Shown here piece after piece: positions 28,740 through 37,888 of a DNA stretch of 64,000 nucleotides. The notes beneath the pieces were generated by a model, which was not told the DNA's origin, did not search any database, and was given only the letters and a program-made list of their open reading frames with translations. Numbering within the stretch: position 1 is the stretch's first letter; the number at the start of each line of letters is the position of its first letter. The stretch lies in NCBI GenBank assembly GCA_004017535.1, contig SAJS01000002.1, positions 248,001 through 312,000 on the forward strand, given 5' to 3'. The position numbers were made by a program, and so were the translations under genes. This stretch comes from Mesorhizobium sp. Lineage in GTDB: Bacteria; Pseudomonadota; Alphaproteobacteria; Rhizobiales; Rhizobiaceae.

Positions 28740-29320
28740 CAGAATTGATCCATGCTGGCCGCGACCTTTGCCATGAACGCGTTGCGCGTCTCGTCGGTCG
28801 AAAGGTTCATCGAATAATGCGCGAGGTAGGAGACGGGAGCGCCGGGCAGAATCGTGGCCCGCAGCATGCGCTTGACGATCTTGCGCGGCGGGTCGCCCAT
28901 CAGCATGGCGCGAAAGCGGCTGCCGCCATAGGTGGTCACGGCAGCGAGCTTGCGGATGTTGTGCAGCGTCGGTCGTACTTTGCCATCGACCAGCTTGAAC
29001 GACACGCCTGGCAGGAAGACGCGATCGAAGAAACCTTTCAGGATCGCCGGATAGCCGTAATTCCAGACCGGAAAAGACAGCACCAGCGCCTCAGCATTTT
29101 GCAACCTTTCGATGTAGCCGGCGACGGCATCGGCCGGGCTGCGTGGATCGTGGTAGCCAAGCCGCTCGGCGCGCGTCAGCCGCGGATCGAAATCCTCGGC
29201 ATAAAGATCGCAGTCATCAATCGCGTGGCCCGCCGCGGTCAGCCGCTCGATGATCGTCCGGTGCAGGCCGGCATTGAAGCTGGTCTCCACCGGATGCGCG
29301 TAAAGCACGAGGATGTTCAT
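28739..29320 (-). CDS. Flavodoxin-fold NAD(P)H oxidoreductase, NQO1/MdaB type (copy 1)
   Basis: 193 residues with 'ILVLYAHPVETSFNAGLH' and 'LVLSFPVWNYGYPAILKGFF', the same motifs as its neighbour. Start and stop codons overlap with both flanking genes, which indicates strict translational coupling. Family members reduce quinones, nitro compounds or free flavin with NAD(P)H. Which of these applies is unknown. Confidence 0.88.
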   Translation of the reverse strand: MNILVLYAHPVETSFNAGLHRTIIERLTAAGHAIDDCDLYAEDFDPRLTRAERLGYHDPRSPADAVAGYIERLQNAEALVLSFPVWNYGYPAILKGFFDRVFLPGVSFKLVDGKVRPTLHNIRKLAAVTTYGGSRFRAMLMGDPPRKIVKRMLRATILPGAPVSYLAHYSMNLSTDETRNAFMAKVAASMDQF

Positions 29321-30720
29321 CAGCCCGCCTCTTGCAGGCCCTTGAAAAGGAAGGGCTTGCCCGAGCGATAGTCGTAGGCGGGATTCTCCCAGGCGATCAT
29401 CTTGCCGGGATTGAGCAGTCCTTGCGGATCGGTCTCGCGCTTGAAGGCAAGCTGCACATCATCCGTACGCTTCATGCCGCCCTCTTCCAGCGTGTAACGA
29501 TGCGGATTGAAGATCCAGCAGCCATTGTCCTCGTGGATGCGGATGATCTCGTTGAGCCGTTCTTCCGTGGTGTAGCGCACCAGCGGCAGGCCGGCCGCGC
29601 CAATCGCGCCGTCGAAACGGATGAATTCGAGATGCGCCGGCACCTCGTCGCCGAAGCGCTCGACCATCGCCTTGACGTGGGCGAGATGATCCGGCGACGG
29701 ATAGCGCGCCTGCAGATAGGTGATCGTCGGATCGACCCGGATGGCGCGTAGCGTCGTGTGGTTCCAGGTGAGTTCATAGGCTGGCGGCAATCCTTTGAGA
29801 TCGGCCTCACGGTCGGCCCGGAACACGATCTCGCCCCTGGTGCTCCGGACAAAAGCGACGAAGGCGTCCATTGCATGCGGCGCGATCATGCACACCACGA
29901 TGCTCTGCTCGCGCCGGAAGAATTTCTGGTGCCGCTTAAAATAATCGTAGGGAATGGGCGCGGCGATCGGCGTGATCAGCTTCGCCAATATCCCGTCCTG
30001 GACGGCGAGGTCGTTGCCGAAACCGGCCGCATCCATGAAATCGTCAAAGCCGACAATGACGTCGATCCAGTCGTAGGAAGCGGTCAGCGGCATCTCGACT
30101 TCGGTGATGATGCCGTTGGTGCCATAGGCATGCATGACCTTGAGCACCTCCTCGCCGGTGAGGTCCATCACGCGCGGCTCGGCTTCCATTGTCACGGTCC
30201 GCAGCCGGATGACGTTGCCGAGGTCGCGCAACCCGCCCCAGCGGATTGAACCGACGCCGCCCGAGCCGCCGGCGACGAAGCCTCCGATCGAGGCTGTGTT
30301 GTAGGTCGAGGGTGACATGCGCAGCTCCTGGCCGGAATGCGCCCGCGTCGCCTTGTCGATCTCGGCCAGCACCGCGCCCGGGCCGGCCACCACGCGCCCC
30401 GGCGCGATCGACTTGATGTCGTTCATCTCGGCGAGGTTGAGCACCACACCGCCCGACAGCGGCATCGCCTGCCCATAATTGCCGGTGCCACTGCCGCGCG
30501 GCGTCACCGGGACACCGTGCCGGTGACAGGCCGCGAGCACGCGGATCACCTCGTCCTCGCTCTTCGGCGTGACGATGAGATCGCCTTTGACATGATCGAG
30601 CTGTGCCTTCAGCACCGGGCTGTACCAGTAGAAGTCGCGGCTCTTCTGCTGGACGATCGCCGGATGGTCGTCGATCTTGATTCCGTCGAGATCGCGCTTC
30701 AGCGCTGCGATATCCATCAT
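29320..30720 (-). CDS. FAD-binding oxidase, GlcD/lactate-dehydrogenase-like (FAD_binding_4)
   Basis: 466 residues. The PCMH-type FAD domain occupies about 40-220 ('VTPRGSGTGNYGQAMPLSGG', 'GGFVAGGSGGVGSIRWGGLR') and an FAD-oxidase C-terminal domain ends with 'LLNPGKMIAWENP'. Enzymes of this family oxidise 2-hydroxy acids, aldonolactones or similar alcohols. Here it is coupled to an amidohydrolase on one side (ATGATG overlap at 30717-30720) and to two flavodoxin-fold reductases on the other, so it probably acts on a ring or acid released by the amidohydrolase. Confidence 0.9.
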   Translation of the reverse strand: MMDIAALKRDLDGIKIDDHPAIVQQKSRDFYWYSPVLKAQLDHVKGDLIVTPKSEDEVIRVLAACHRHGVPVTPRGSGTGNYGQAMPLSGGVVLNLAEMNDIKSIAPGRVVAGPGAVLAEIDKATRAHSGQELRMSPSTYNTASIGGFVAGGSGGVGSIRWGGLRDLGNVIRLRTVTMEAEPRVMDLTGEEVLKVMHAYGTNGIITEVEMPLTASYDWIDVIVGFDDFMDAAGFGNDLAVQDGILAKLITPIAAPIPYDYFKRHQKFFRREQSIVVCMIAPHAMDAFVAFVRSTRGEIVFRADREADLKGLPPAYELTWNHTTLRAIRVDPTITYLQARYPSPDHLAHVKAMVERFGDEVPAHLEFIRFDGAIGAAGLPLVRYTTEERLNEIIRIHEDNGCWIFNPHRYTLEEGGMKRTDDVQLAFKRETDPQGLLNPGKMIAWENPAYDYRSGKPFLFKGLQEAG

Positions 30721-32018
30721 CCCACCATCAATTCATCGAGTTCAGCATAGTCGGGCAACTGGCGTTCGATCGCCTTGCCGTCGCGCACCACGATGCGATC
30801 CGATTCGGGCCGCGACAGCAATTCGGTCCAGCTCCGTCCTTTGAATACGATGAAGTCGGCGCTGCCACCGGCAGTGAGCACGCCGTCGCCGTCAAGCCGC
30901 ATCACCTCCGCCGGTGTCGCCGCCACCGCCTTCGGCCAGTCTCCGACCGGATGGTCGAAATGCAGGATGCGCGTCGCCATGCGGTAGACTTCCAGCATGT
31001 CGAGATCGCCATAGGCGTAGAATGGATCGCGCGTGTTGTCGGACGCGACCGCCACCTTGATGCCTCGCGCCCGCATCTCGTGCAGCAGCGTCACGCCGCG
31101 CCAGCGCGGTGTCGTTTGGTTGTTGCGGCGGTCTTGCAGATAGAGGTTGCACATCGGCAGCGACACCACGGCGAGCCGCGCCTTTGCCACCTTGTCCAGC
31201 GTGTCGAGAACCTCAAGGTCCGGCTGCCGCGCCAGCGAGCAGCAATGGCCGACCAGGATGTTGCCCTCGAAACCGTTCCAAAGCGACGCCTCGGCGATCT
31301 TCTTCAGTGAAATCGCCGCGACATCGTCGGTCTCGTCGGCGTGGAAATCGAGGTCGAGCCCGTGCTTGATGGCTTCAGCGAAAACCTGGTCGAGCAGTTC
31401 CTCGAGGTCGGGCACCATATAGGTGACGACGCCGAGCACGCCCTTGGCCGCGGCGACGCGCTTCGCCAGCCGCTCGAACCAGGCCTTGTCGCGCACGCCT
31501 TCGATGCCGAGCAGGCAGGCGGCCTGCAGGTCGATCCGCCCGCGCCATTTTTCCCGCATCGCCTCGAAAACCGGCCAGGAGATTTCCTCCTGCGGCGGCA
31601 CGCTGTCGAGATGCGTGCGCACCGCCTTGGTGCCATGTGCATAGGCTGAGCGCAGCGAGAAATCCATGCGCCGCGCGACGTCCTCCGCGCTCCAGCGCGC
31701 GGTCCTGTCGGCGCCTGTGGCGTTGAGCGCGCCCATGAAGGTGCCGTCCGGATTGGGCCTTCGCGGCCAGATATGGCCCTTGTCGATATGGGTGTGGCAA
31801 TCGACGAAGCACGGCAGCACGATCCGGCCGCCAAGGTCGATCGCGTTGGCTTCTGCCTTCGACTTGGCTTGGGCGACAATATTTGTGATCTTGCCATCCG
31901 CGACAGGCAGTTCGGCCAGCGCAAAACCGTCCGTGTCGAACGGTGCTGCAAGCCCGAGCGTTAGCGAACGGTGAAGCCGAACGTTAGCCAGTCGATAAGA
32001 ACCAGATGTAGGTATCAA
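30717..32018 (-). CDS. Cytosine deaminase-like amidohydrolase
   Basis: 433 residues of the CodA branch of the amidohydrolase superfamily. The metal and catalytic residues are all visible: 'CHTHIDKGH' (His75, His77), 'HADETDD' (His226, Glu229), 'GHCCSL' (His258) and 'SDNTRDPF' (Asp327). Their spacing matches E. coli CodA. The glutamine in CodA 'FPQEGI' that binds the cytosine ring is not present in the equivalent segment ('CLLGIEGV'), so the substrate is probably another N-heterocycle. The only plausible start is a TTG at 32016-32018. First gene of a four-gene overlapping operon. Confidence 0.88.
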   Translation of the reverse strand: MIPTSGSYRLANVRLHRSLTLGLAAPFDTDGFALAELPVADGKITNIVAQAKSKAEANAIDLGGRIVLPCFVDCHTHIDKGHIWPRRPNPDGTFMGALNATGADRTARWSAEDVARRMDFSLRSAYAHGTKAVRTHLDSVPPQEEISWPVFEAMREKWRGRIDLQAACLLGIEGVRDKAWFERLAKRVAAAKGVLGVVTYMVPDLEELLDQVFAEAIKHGLDLDFHADETDDVAAISLKKIAEASLWNGFEGNILVGHCCSLARQPDLEVLDTLDKVAKARLAVVSLPMCNLYLQDRRNNQTTPRWRGVTLLHEMRARGIKVAVASDNTRDPFYAYGDLDMLEVYRMATRILHFDHPVGDWPKAVAATPAEVMRLDGDGVLTAGGSADFIVFKGRSWTELLSRPESDRIVVRDGKAIERQLPDYAELDELMVG

Positions 32019-32130
32019 GGCCTGCCCCCAGCTGTCCTAGGCAACACCGTTCTGTTGGGTCGGAAACACGCCTCTTCGGTGTATCTCCGGTTCAACCGGC
32101 CTCGCGCCGTTCTCAATCACGCCAACCACT

Positions 32131-32982
32131 CTAATGCTCCTGCTTGAGCGCGCTCTCGTGCCAGCGACGCAGGATCAGATGCGACACCAGCGACAGCACC
32201 AGGAAGATCAGGATGCCGGTGAGCGAGATCAGGATCAGCGCCGCGAACAGGCGCGGCGCGTTGAGCCGGTAACCGGCCTCGATGATGCGCGAGGCGAGCC
32301 CCGACGACTGCCCCTGCGCGCCGGCGACGAATTCGGCGACCACGGCGCCGATCAGCGACAGGCCGCCGGCAATCTTCAGCCCGCCGAGGAAATAGGGCAT
32401 CGCCGCCGGCAGGCGCAGATAGCGCAATTGCTGCCAGCGCGTCGCGCCATTCAGCTTGAACAGGTCGCGCAGGTTCCGGTCGACGGAATTCAGCCCGAGC
32501 GTCGTGTTGGACAGGATCGGGAAGAAGGCGACGATCCATGCGCAGAGCAGCAGTTTGACGGTCTGGTTGTTCACATAGATGTTGATCAGCGGGAAGATGG
32601 CCACGATCGGCGTCACCTGCAGCACGATGGCGAAGGGGAAGAACGACATCTCCACCCATTTCGACTGTGCGAACAGCACCGCCAACCCGACGCCGCCGAT
32701 CACGGCGAGCAGCAGGCTAAGGAAGGTGATCCTGAGCGTCACCAGCAGCGAGGAGAACAATAGGCCGGCATCATTGTGCAGCGTCTGCAGCACCACGCCC
32801 GGCCGCGGCAGGATGTATTGCGGGATCTCGTTCCAGACGCAGATGCGGTCCCACAGCACGATCGCCAGCACCATGATCGCCAGCGGCAGCACCCATTTGC
32901 CGATGCGCTCAAGACGTTCCTGGCGGGCGCGTCGCGCCTCTTCCGGATCGAGCTTCAGCGCGGTGTCGTCAACGACCGTCAT
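32131..32982 (-). CDS. ABC transporter permease (SsuC/ThiX-like)
   Basis: 283 residues, six predicted membrane segments after a charged N-terminus ('EEARRARQERLERIGK'), and the inner-membrane component loop 'LFKLNGATRWQQLRYLRLPAAM'. It overlaps the ATPase gene by 14 bases. With the binding protein at 33806 it would import a small nitrogen heterocycle or thiamine-precursor-like compound. The amidohydrolase operon starts 112 bp downstream on the same strand and may be co-transcribed. Confidence 0.92.
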   Translation of the reverse strand: MTVVDDTALKLDPEEARRARQERLERIGKWVLPLAIMVLAIVLWDRICVWNEIPQYILPRPGVVLQTLHNDAGLLFSSLLVTLRITFLSLLLAVIGGVGLAVLFAQSKWVEMSFFPFAIVLQVTPIVAIFPLINIYVNNQTVKLLLCAWIVAFFPILSNTTLGLNSVDRNLRDLFKLNGATRWQQLRYLRLPAAMPYFLGGLKIAGGLSLIGAVVAEFVAGAQGQSSGLASRIIEAGYRLNAPRLFAALILISLTGILIFLVLSLVSHLILRRWHESALKQEH

Positions 32983-33790
32983 GGTGCGATCCCGCGGTTG
33001 AGTTGATGGCGTCGACCAGCACGTCCGAGGCCTGTCGGCAAAGCGCGGCGTAGCCGGGTGAGGTCCGGAACACCTCGTCGCGCGGATAAGGCGCGCTGAT
33101 GGCGAGCTCGCCGAAGACGCGGCCCGGTCGCGCGGCCATGACGACGACGCGGCTGGACAGGAACACGCTTTCGAAGACGCTGTGGGTGACGAAGACGACC
33201 GTGAAACGCTCGTCCTGCCACAGTTCCAGAAGATCGTTGTTGAGCTTGAAGCGGGTGATCTCGTCGAGCGCCGCGAAGGGCTCGTCCATCAGAAGGATGC
33301 GCGGCTTGGTCACCATGGCCCTGGCGATCGAAACGCGCATCTTCATGCCGCCGGAAAGTTCGCGCGGCACGGCATTCTCGAAGCCGGTGAGATGGACGCG
33401 CGACAGCATCTCCATCACCGTCGGCGCCGCCTTGGCCCGCGACACGCCCTTGAGCCTCAGCGGCAGCCAGACATTGTCGAAGACGTTCGCCCAAGGCAGC
33501 AGCGTCGGCTCCTGGAAGACGAAGCCGATGTTCGAGCGGTCGATCGAGCCGCGCCAGTCGAGCTGGCCTGAGGTCGGCGTCGACAGGCCGGCGATCAGCC
33601 TGAGCGCCGTCGACTTGCCGCAGCCGGACGGGCCGAGCAGGCTCAGGAAATCGCCCTCGCGGATCGCGAGATCGACCTTGCTCAGCGCAGTCACGCCGTT
33701 GGAAAAGACCTTGCCGACGTTGCGCAACGAAAGCAGCATCGGGGCCTCGTCCGATGCCGCCGGCGTCTCAGCCACTTTCTCCTGGATCAT
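32969..33790 (-). CDS. ABC transporter ATP-binding protein (SsuB/ThiZ-like)
   Basis: 273 residues with Walker A 'GPSGCGKSTALRLIAG', signature 'LSGGMKMRVSIARAMV', Walker B 'ILLMDEPFAALDE' and 'THSVFESVFL'. The 14-base overlap with the permease and the 15-base gap to the binding protein define one operon. Related ATPases serve nitrate, sulfonate and pyrimidine-precursor importers. Confidence 0.93.
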   Translation of the reverse strand: MIQEKVAETPAASDEAPMLLSLRNVGKVFSNGVTALSKVDLAIREGDFLSLLGPSGCGKSTALRLIAGLSTPTSGQLDWRGSIDRSNIGFVFQEPTLLPWANVFDNVWLPLRLKGVSRAKAAPTVMEMLSRVHLTGFENAVPRELSGGMKMRVSIARAMVTKPRILLMDEPFAALDEITRFKLNNDLLELWQDERFTVVFVTHSVFESVFLSSRVVVMAARPGRVFGELAISAPYPRDEVFRTSPGYAALCRQASDVLVDAINSTAGSHHDGR

Positions 33791-33805
33791 CTAAGGTAGG
33801 CCGCC

Positions 33806-34810
33806 TTACTTCTTCAGCTCCAGCCCAACGCCCTTGTTGATGAAAGCCAGCGTGTAGGCCTTCTTGATGTCGATGCCCGGCTGCGCCACCTTGGCCTTGA
33901 CCATCTTGTCGTAAAAACTCTGGATGCGCGCGTCGGTCATGGCGCCGATGCCGAGCTTTTCCGAATCGCCGGAATCGACCACGCCGAACTTCTTCAGCTG
34001 CTCGATCGAGAAGGCGATCTGCTCATCCGTCATATCCGGATTGTCCTTCTTGATCATGTCGTTGGCGGCCTTGTTGTCGCCGTAGAGATAGTTGTACCAA
34101 CCCTTGGCCGAGCCATCGACGAAGCACTGCACGACTTCCGGCCGCTTGTCGATCGTGTCCTGCATCACCTCGACGGTCGTCGCATAGGTATCCCAGCCAT
34201 AATCGGCGAGCAGGAACTGGTTCGGCACGAAGCCGCCCGCCTTCTGCACCGCGAAGGGCTCAGACGTGACATAGCCCTGCTGGATCGACTTCTTGTTGGC
34301 GATGAAGGGCGCCGGGTTGAAGGTGTAGGGCACGCGCTTTGCCGCATCGAAGCCAAGCTCGGTCACCATCCACTGGAAGAAGGTCTGCGCGCCCTCGTCG
34401 CCGAGGATATACTGGTCGGCGTTCTTGAGGTCTTCCCACTTGTCCAGCCCCTGCCCCGGCTGGGACATGATGACCTGCGGATCCTTCTGGAAATCGGCGG
34501 CGACGACGCGCATCGGAATGCCCTGCTGCACGGCGTCGAAGGCCGACAGCAGATTGCCGCCCATGTAGAAATCGATCTTGCCGGCAAGCAGCATCGGCCG
34601 GCCGCTGACCTGCGGGCCGCCCTGCATGATGGTGACGTCGAGGCCGCAGGCGGCGTAGGTGCCGTCGGCAACGGCCTGATAGTAGCCGCCATGTTCCGGC
34701 TCGGCCAGCCAGTTGGTGCCGAACGTCACTTTCTCGTTCGCACTCGCCGCCAGCGTGCTCGCGGCAAGCAGGGCGATCGAGCCCGCCAGGATCTTCCCAT
34801 TTCCGATCAT
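33806..34810 (-). CDS. ABC transporter substrate-binding protein, NMT1/THI5-like
   Basis: 334 residues from the ATG at 34808-34810. A signal peptide covers about 1-24 ('LAASTLAASA'). 'VTFGTNWLAEPEHGGYYQAV' just after it resembles the NMT1/THI5-like fold of pyrimidine-precursor binders such as ThiY, and 'GRPMLLAGKIDFYMGGN' follows. A thiamine-precursor or pyrimidine-like ligand would agree with the downstream cytosine-deaminase-like enzyme. First gene of the operon, divergent from the RidA gene across 251 bp, where the promoters of both should lie. Confidence 0.9.
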   Translation of the reverse strand: MIGNGKILAGSIALLAASTLAASANEKVTFGTNWLAEPEHGGYYQAVADGTYAACGLDVTIMQGGPQVSGRPMLLAGKIDFYMGGNLLSAFDAVQQGIPMRVVAADFQKDPQVIMSQPGQGLDKWEDLKNADQYILGDEGAQTFFQWMVTELGFDAAKRVPYTFNPAPFIANKKSIQQGYVTSEPFAVQKAGGFVPNQFLLADYGWDTYATTVEVMQDTIDKRPEVVQCFVDGSAKGWYNYLYGDNKAANDMIKKDNPDMTDEQIAFSIEQLKKFGVVDSGDSEKLGIGAMTDARIQSFYDKMVKAKVAQPGIDIKKAYTLAFINKGVGLELKK

Positions 34811-35061
34811 AAACTCACCCTCTCTTGGCCCGGGCGCGCAACGCGCTGAGCTCGACACCTTGATTCAAGAAGCAAGACACATGCCACCGCCTGGGCCGCC
34901 TGCTTGCGCGGCAGTCATTGCCGAGACCGGGCGGGTCATGCCGTACGCGAGGCATCGTGCCTATTTTTTGGACGCCTGTCCATAATCGCCCGGGAGGCAT
35001 GCACCGCATCTTGAACGTTTCATGAATCGAGCCTTAGTCTGCGAGCGCACAGGAGAATGCC

Positions 35062-35445
35062 ATGCTGAAATACCTCGCCCCCAAGACCATCAAGCCGCCC
35101 TTCGCCCGCTACAGCCACGGCGTTGAAATACCTGCCGGAAAACGGCTGGTGCTATGCTCCGGTCAGTTGGGCATCGGGGCTGACGACCACGTTCCCGAGG
35201 ACGCCGGCGCGCAGGCTGAGCTCTGCTTCAAGAACATCGCTGCAATCTTGAGCGAAGCCGGGCTGACCTTGAACGACATCGTGCGCATCAACGCCTTCGT
35301 CACCGATCGTGCCCACCTGCAGCCCTATATGGATGTCCGCAACCGGCTCTTTTCCGATCCGGCGCCGGCCTCTACGCTGATGATCGTCTCCGGCTTCGCC
35401 CGCCCGGAATTCAAGGTCGAGGTGGAGATTTTGGCGGCAGGCTAG
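35062..35445 (+). CDS. RidA (YjgF/YER057c/UK114) family protein
   Basis: 127 residues, full length for the family. 'LCSGQLGIGADDHV' and 'VRINAFVTDRAHLQPYMDVR' are typical, with the arginine that contacts a carboxylate. RidA proteins hydrolyse reactive enamines/imines or aminoacrylate; RutC in pyrimidine breakdown is a relative. Its position beside the amidohydrolase/ABC cluster suggests it removes an unstable imine from that pathway. ATG preceded by AGGAGAATGCC. Confidence 0.9.
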   Translation: MLKYLAPKTIKPPFARYSHGVEIPAGKRLVLCSGQLGIGADDHVPEDAGAQAELCFKNIAAILSEAGLTLNDIVRINAFVTDRAHLQPYMDVRNRLFSDPAPASTLMIVSGFARPEFKVEVEILAAG

Positions 35446-35510
35446 CGTTGCCCGTAGCCAATAAGCGCATTACACCGACCGTGCGGACGGCAGAGCAATC
35501 GGAGACTAAA

Positions 35511-36308
35511 GTGGCCAAAAGACGTGTGTGGTGGGGCGATTACCGGACGACGGAATACGCCTCGATCGATGCGGAGGAGACGATCGCCGTCCTGCCGGTG
35601 GCGGCGATCGAGCAGCACGGCCCGCATCTGCCGGTCTCGACCGACACCTCGATCATGATGGGCATGCTTGAGACGGTGATCGCGCGCCTGCCCGACGATC
35701 TGGACATCCGCATCCTGCCGGTGCAGGCGGTCGGCAAGTCGAACGAGCACCTGCATGCGCCCGGAACGCTCACCTTGTCGGCCACGACTTTGGTGGATGC
35801 ATGGACCGAGCTTGGCCTGTCGATCGCGCGCGCCGGGGTCAGGAAACTGATCATCGTCAACTCGCATGGCGGCAATGAAGAGATCATGGGCATCATTTCG
35901 CGCGAATTGCGTGTGCGCGCCAAAATGCTGTCGGTGAAGACGAGCTGGCAGCGCTTCGGCCGCCCGGCCGGCATGTATACCGAGTTGGAGGACCGTCACG
36001 GCATCCATGGCGGTGATGTCGAGACCTCGCTGATGCTGCACTTCCGGCCCGACCTCGTCGACATGAGCAAGGCGGACAATTTTGTCTCCAATGTCGGCCG
36101 CGCCGAAAAAGAATTCGCCCTGCTGCGCCACACCGGCACACATGCCTTCGCCTGGATCGCCAGCGACCTCAACCCGAACGGCGTGGTCGGCGATGCAAGT
36201 ATCGCCACCGCCGAGAAAGGTCGGCTCACCGCCGAGCATCAGGCAGACGGTTTTATCAGTCTGGTCAGGGATGTGCGTAAGGCCAATCTTACCGAATGGC
36301 TGTCGTAG
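35511..36308 (+). CDS. Creatininase-family amidohydrolase
   Basis: 265 residues from a GTG with GGAG six bases upstream; a longer TTG-initiated version is less likely. Metal-binding residues are readable as 'IEQHGPHLPVSTDT' (Glu34, His36, Asp45) and 'NSHGGNEE' (His119). True creatininases carry GHYEN at the second site, whereas this protein has the GHGGN form found in other family members such as formamidopyrimidine hydrolases, so creatinine itself is an unlikely substrate. It lies 65 bases after the RidA gene and belongs to the same locus. Confidence 0.85.
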   Translation: MAKRRVWWGDYRTTEYASIDAEETIAVLPVAAIEQHGPHLPVSTDTSIMMGMLETVIARLPDDLDIRILPVQAVGKSNEHLHAPGTLTLSATTLVDAWTELGLSIARAGVRKLIIVNSHGGNEEIMGIISRELRVRAKMLSVKTSWQRFGRPAGMYTELEDRHGIHGGDVETSLMLHFRPDLVDMSKADNFVSNVGRAEKEFALLRHTGTHAFAWIASDLNPNGVVGDASIATAEKGRLTAEHQADGFISLVRDVRKANLTEWLS

Positions 36309-36326
36309 CGTGCGTCCGCTGCAATT

Positions 36327-36836
36327 CTAAGCTTCGATCCCCAATTCGAAGGGGACTCCTTCAAACGCATCGGCGCCCCGGCCGATCGCCTCGATCGCCG
36401 CGATCATACGGCCATCCCGCTGAAGCAGCGCGTCGGCAACTGCGATTAGCCGTGGATTGGGTGTCGCCGTCGGCGATAGAAAGCGAAGCGTGTGGGCGAG
36501 TTCCATCTCGTCGCGCCGCGGCGCTAGCGCGGCGGCGATGATGTAGGCCGATGCGGTCGAACGGCTGACGCCGGCATAGCAATGCACGACCAGCGGCTTC
36601 ACGCGGTCCCAGCGATAGGCGAAGTCGAGCAAGGCCCGCACATGCTCCTCGCCGGGCATCGTCATGCCTTCCTGCGCCACGGCGATGTCGTGCATGACGA
36701 GATGCAGGTGGTTTTCCGCCAGGATCGAGGCCGGGCGGATCACTTCAGTGCCGGCAGCAAGCAGTGACAGCAAGCGCTGCGCGCCGGTCCTCGCCACAGT
36801 CTCGTCGACCTTCGACAGCGAACAGACATGGATCAT
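36327..36836 (-). CDS. Tyrosine/dual-specificity phosphatase-like protein
   Basis: 169 residues. The active-site loop C(x5)R is 'HCYAGVSRST' with Cys86 and Arg92, and a possible general acid is Asp50 in 'VMHDI'. Small phosphatases of this sort sit next to cobalamin genes in other rhizobia, but the substrate is unknown. It overlaps the end of cobC by four bases, so it is translated from the cobC message. Confidence 0.82.
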   Translation of the reverse strand: MIHVCSLSKVDETVARTGAQRLLSLLAAGTEVIRPASILAENHLHLVMHDIAVAQEGMTMPGEEHVRALLDFAYRWDRVKPLVVHCYAGVSRSTASAYIIAAALAPRRDEMELAHTLRFLSPTATPNPRLIAVADALLQRDGRMIAAIEAIGRGADAFEGVPFELGIEA

Positions 36837-37888
36837 CGTCCGATCTCCTTCGACGCATCCTTACGCCGTGCGGCCCAGGCGGCAAGCGCGCTTTCGAGGC
36901 GCTGCCATTCTGGTTCGCTGCCAGGCAAACCGATGCGCAACACTCCGGGCCGCTCGGCGAAATGGCGCACCAGCACGCCATCCTCGCCGAGCGCCGAAAA
37001 CAGGCTTGGGGCCTCGGCAAATGACAAGTAGCGGAACAGACTGGTGCCGCGGACGACAGGAACGTCGAATCGGCCAAGCAACGCGTCGAGCCGGGCGGCG
37101 TCCTGTCCCAGGCGTTGCCGCATCGCGGCCTGCCATTTCGTATCCGACAGCGCGCGGATGCCATATTCGAGCGCCGGACCCGCAACCGCCCAGGGGCCCA
37201 GCTGCGCGTCCAGCCGCTCGGTCGTCAGTTGATCGGCGAGCGCGAAGCCAAGCCGAACACCGGCGAGGCCAAAAAACTTGCCGAACGAGCGCAGCACGAC
37301 AATGCCGCCCTCAACGACATCGCCGGCCAGGCTGTGTTCAATCGGGCCGGCATCCATGAAAGCCTCGTCGACGACCAGCAGCCCGCCCTTGGCGCGAAGC
37401 CAAGCGGCAAGCTCTAGCAGGCGCGCCTTTTCGATCACCCGTCCGTCCGGATTGTTAGGATTCACCAGCACCGCAAGGTCCGCGTCGGCCAGCTCGTCGA
37501 AATCGCTGACTTCCGCGACCACATGGCCGGCAATAGCCGCGGCGCGGGCGTGTTCGGCATAGGTCGGGCCAAGCACCAGCGCCTTGCCGGGCCGTACCAG
37601 CGAGGCGACGCGCGGCAGCAGAATTTGCGTACCGGGCGCCGCCGCCACATGCGCCGCAGATGGCGCGCCGTAGGCCGCAGCCGCAATTTCGGCCAATTCG
37701 CGCAGTTGTCCTGCCTCCGGCAATCGGGTCAGGGCGGTGGCGGGCAATTCGAAAAGCGGATAGGAGTGCGGATTGATACCTGTCGAGAGGTCCACGAAAG
37801 GTTGTGGCGCATGAGGAAAAAGAGCGCTTGCCCGGCCAAGGCTGCCGCCATGATCAACCGCCGCAATCGCGCCGCTTAGAAGCTTCAT
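36833..37888 (-). CDS. cobC: L-threonine-O-3-phosphate decarboxylase of cobalamin synthesis
   Basis: 351 residues, PLP fold type I. 'DLSTGINPHSYP' at the N-terminus and 'RSFGKFFGLAGVRLGFA' with the PLP lysine identify the CobC (Salmonella CobD) family. It forms (R)-1-amino-2-propanol phosphate, the linker of the cobalamin nucleotide loop. The ATG at 37886-37888 shares two bases with the divergent cobD ATG (37887-37889). No alternative start exists within the first dozen codons. Confidence 0.9.
   Translation of the reverse strand: MKLLSGAIAAVDHGGSLGRASALFPHAPQPFVDLSTGINPHSYPLFELPATALTRLPEAGQLRELAEIAAAAYGAPSAAHVAAAPGTQILLPRVASLVRPGKALVLGPTYAEHARAAAIAGHVVAEVSDFDELADADLAVLVNPNNPDGRVIEKARLLELAAWLRAKGGLLVVDEAFMDAGPIEHSLAGDVVEGGIVVLRSFGKFFGLAGVRLGFALADQLTTERLDAQLGPWAVAGPALEYGIRALSDTKWQAAMRQRLGQDAARLDALLGRFDVPVVRGTSLFRYLSFAEAPSLFSALGEDGVLVRHFAERPGVLRIGLPGSEPEWQRLESALAAWAARRKDASKEIGR

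Noticed and set aside
35511-36308. Creatinine breakdown pathway (creatininase plus sarcosine oxidase)
   Set aside because: The hydrolase carries GHGGN and not the GHYEN of true creatininases, and no creatinase gene is present.
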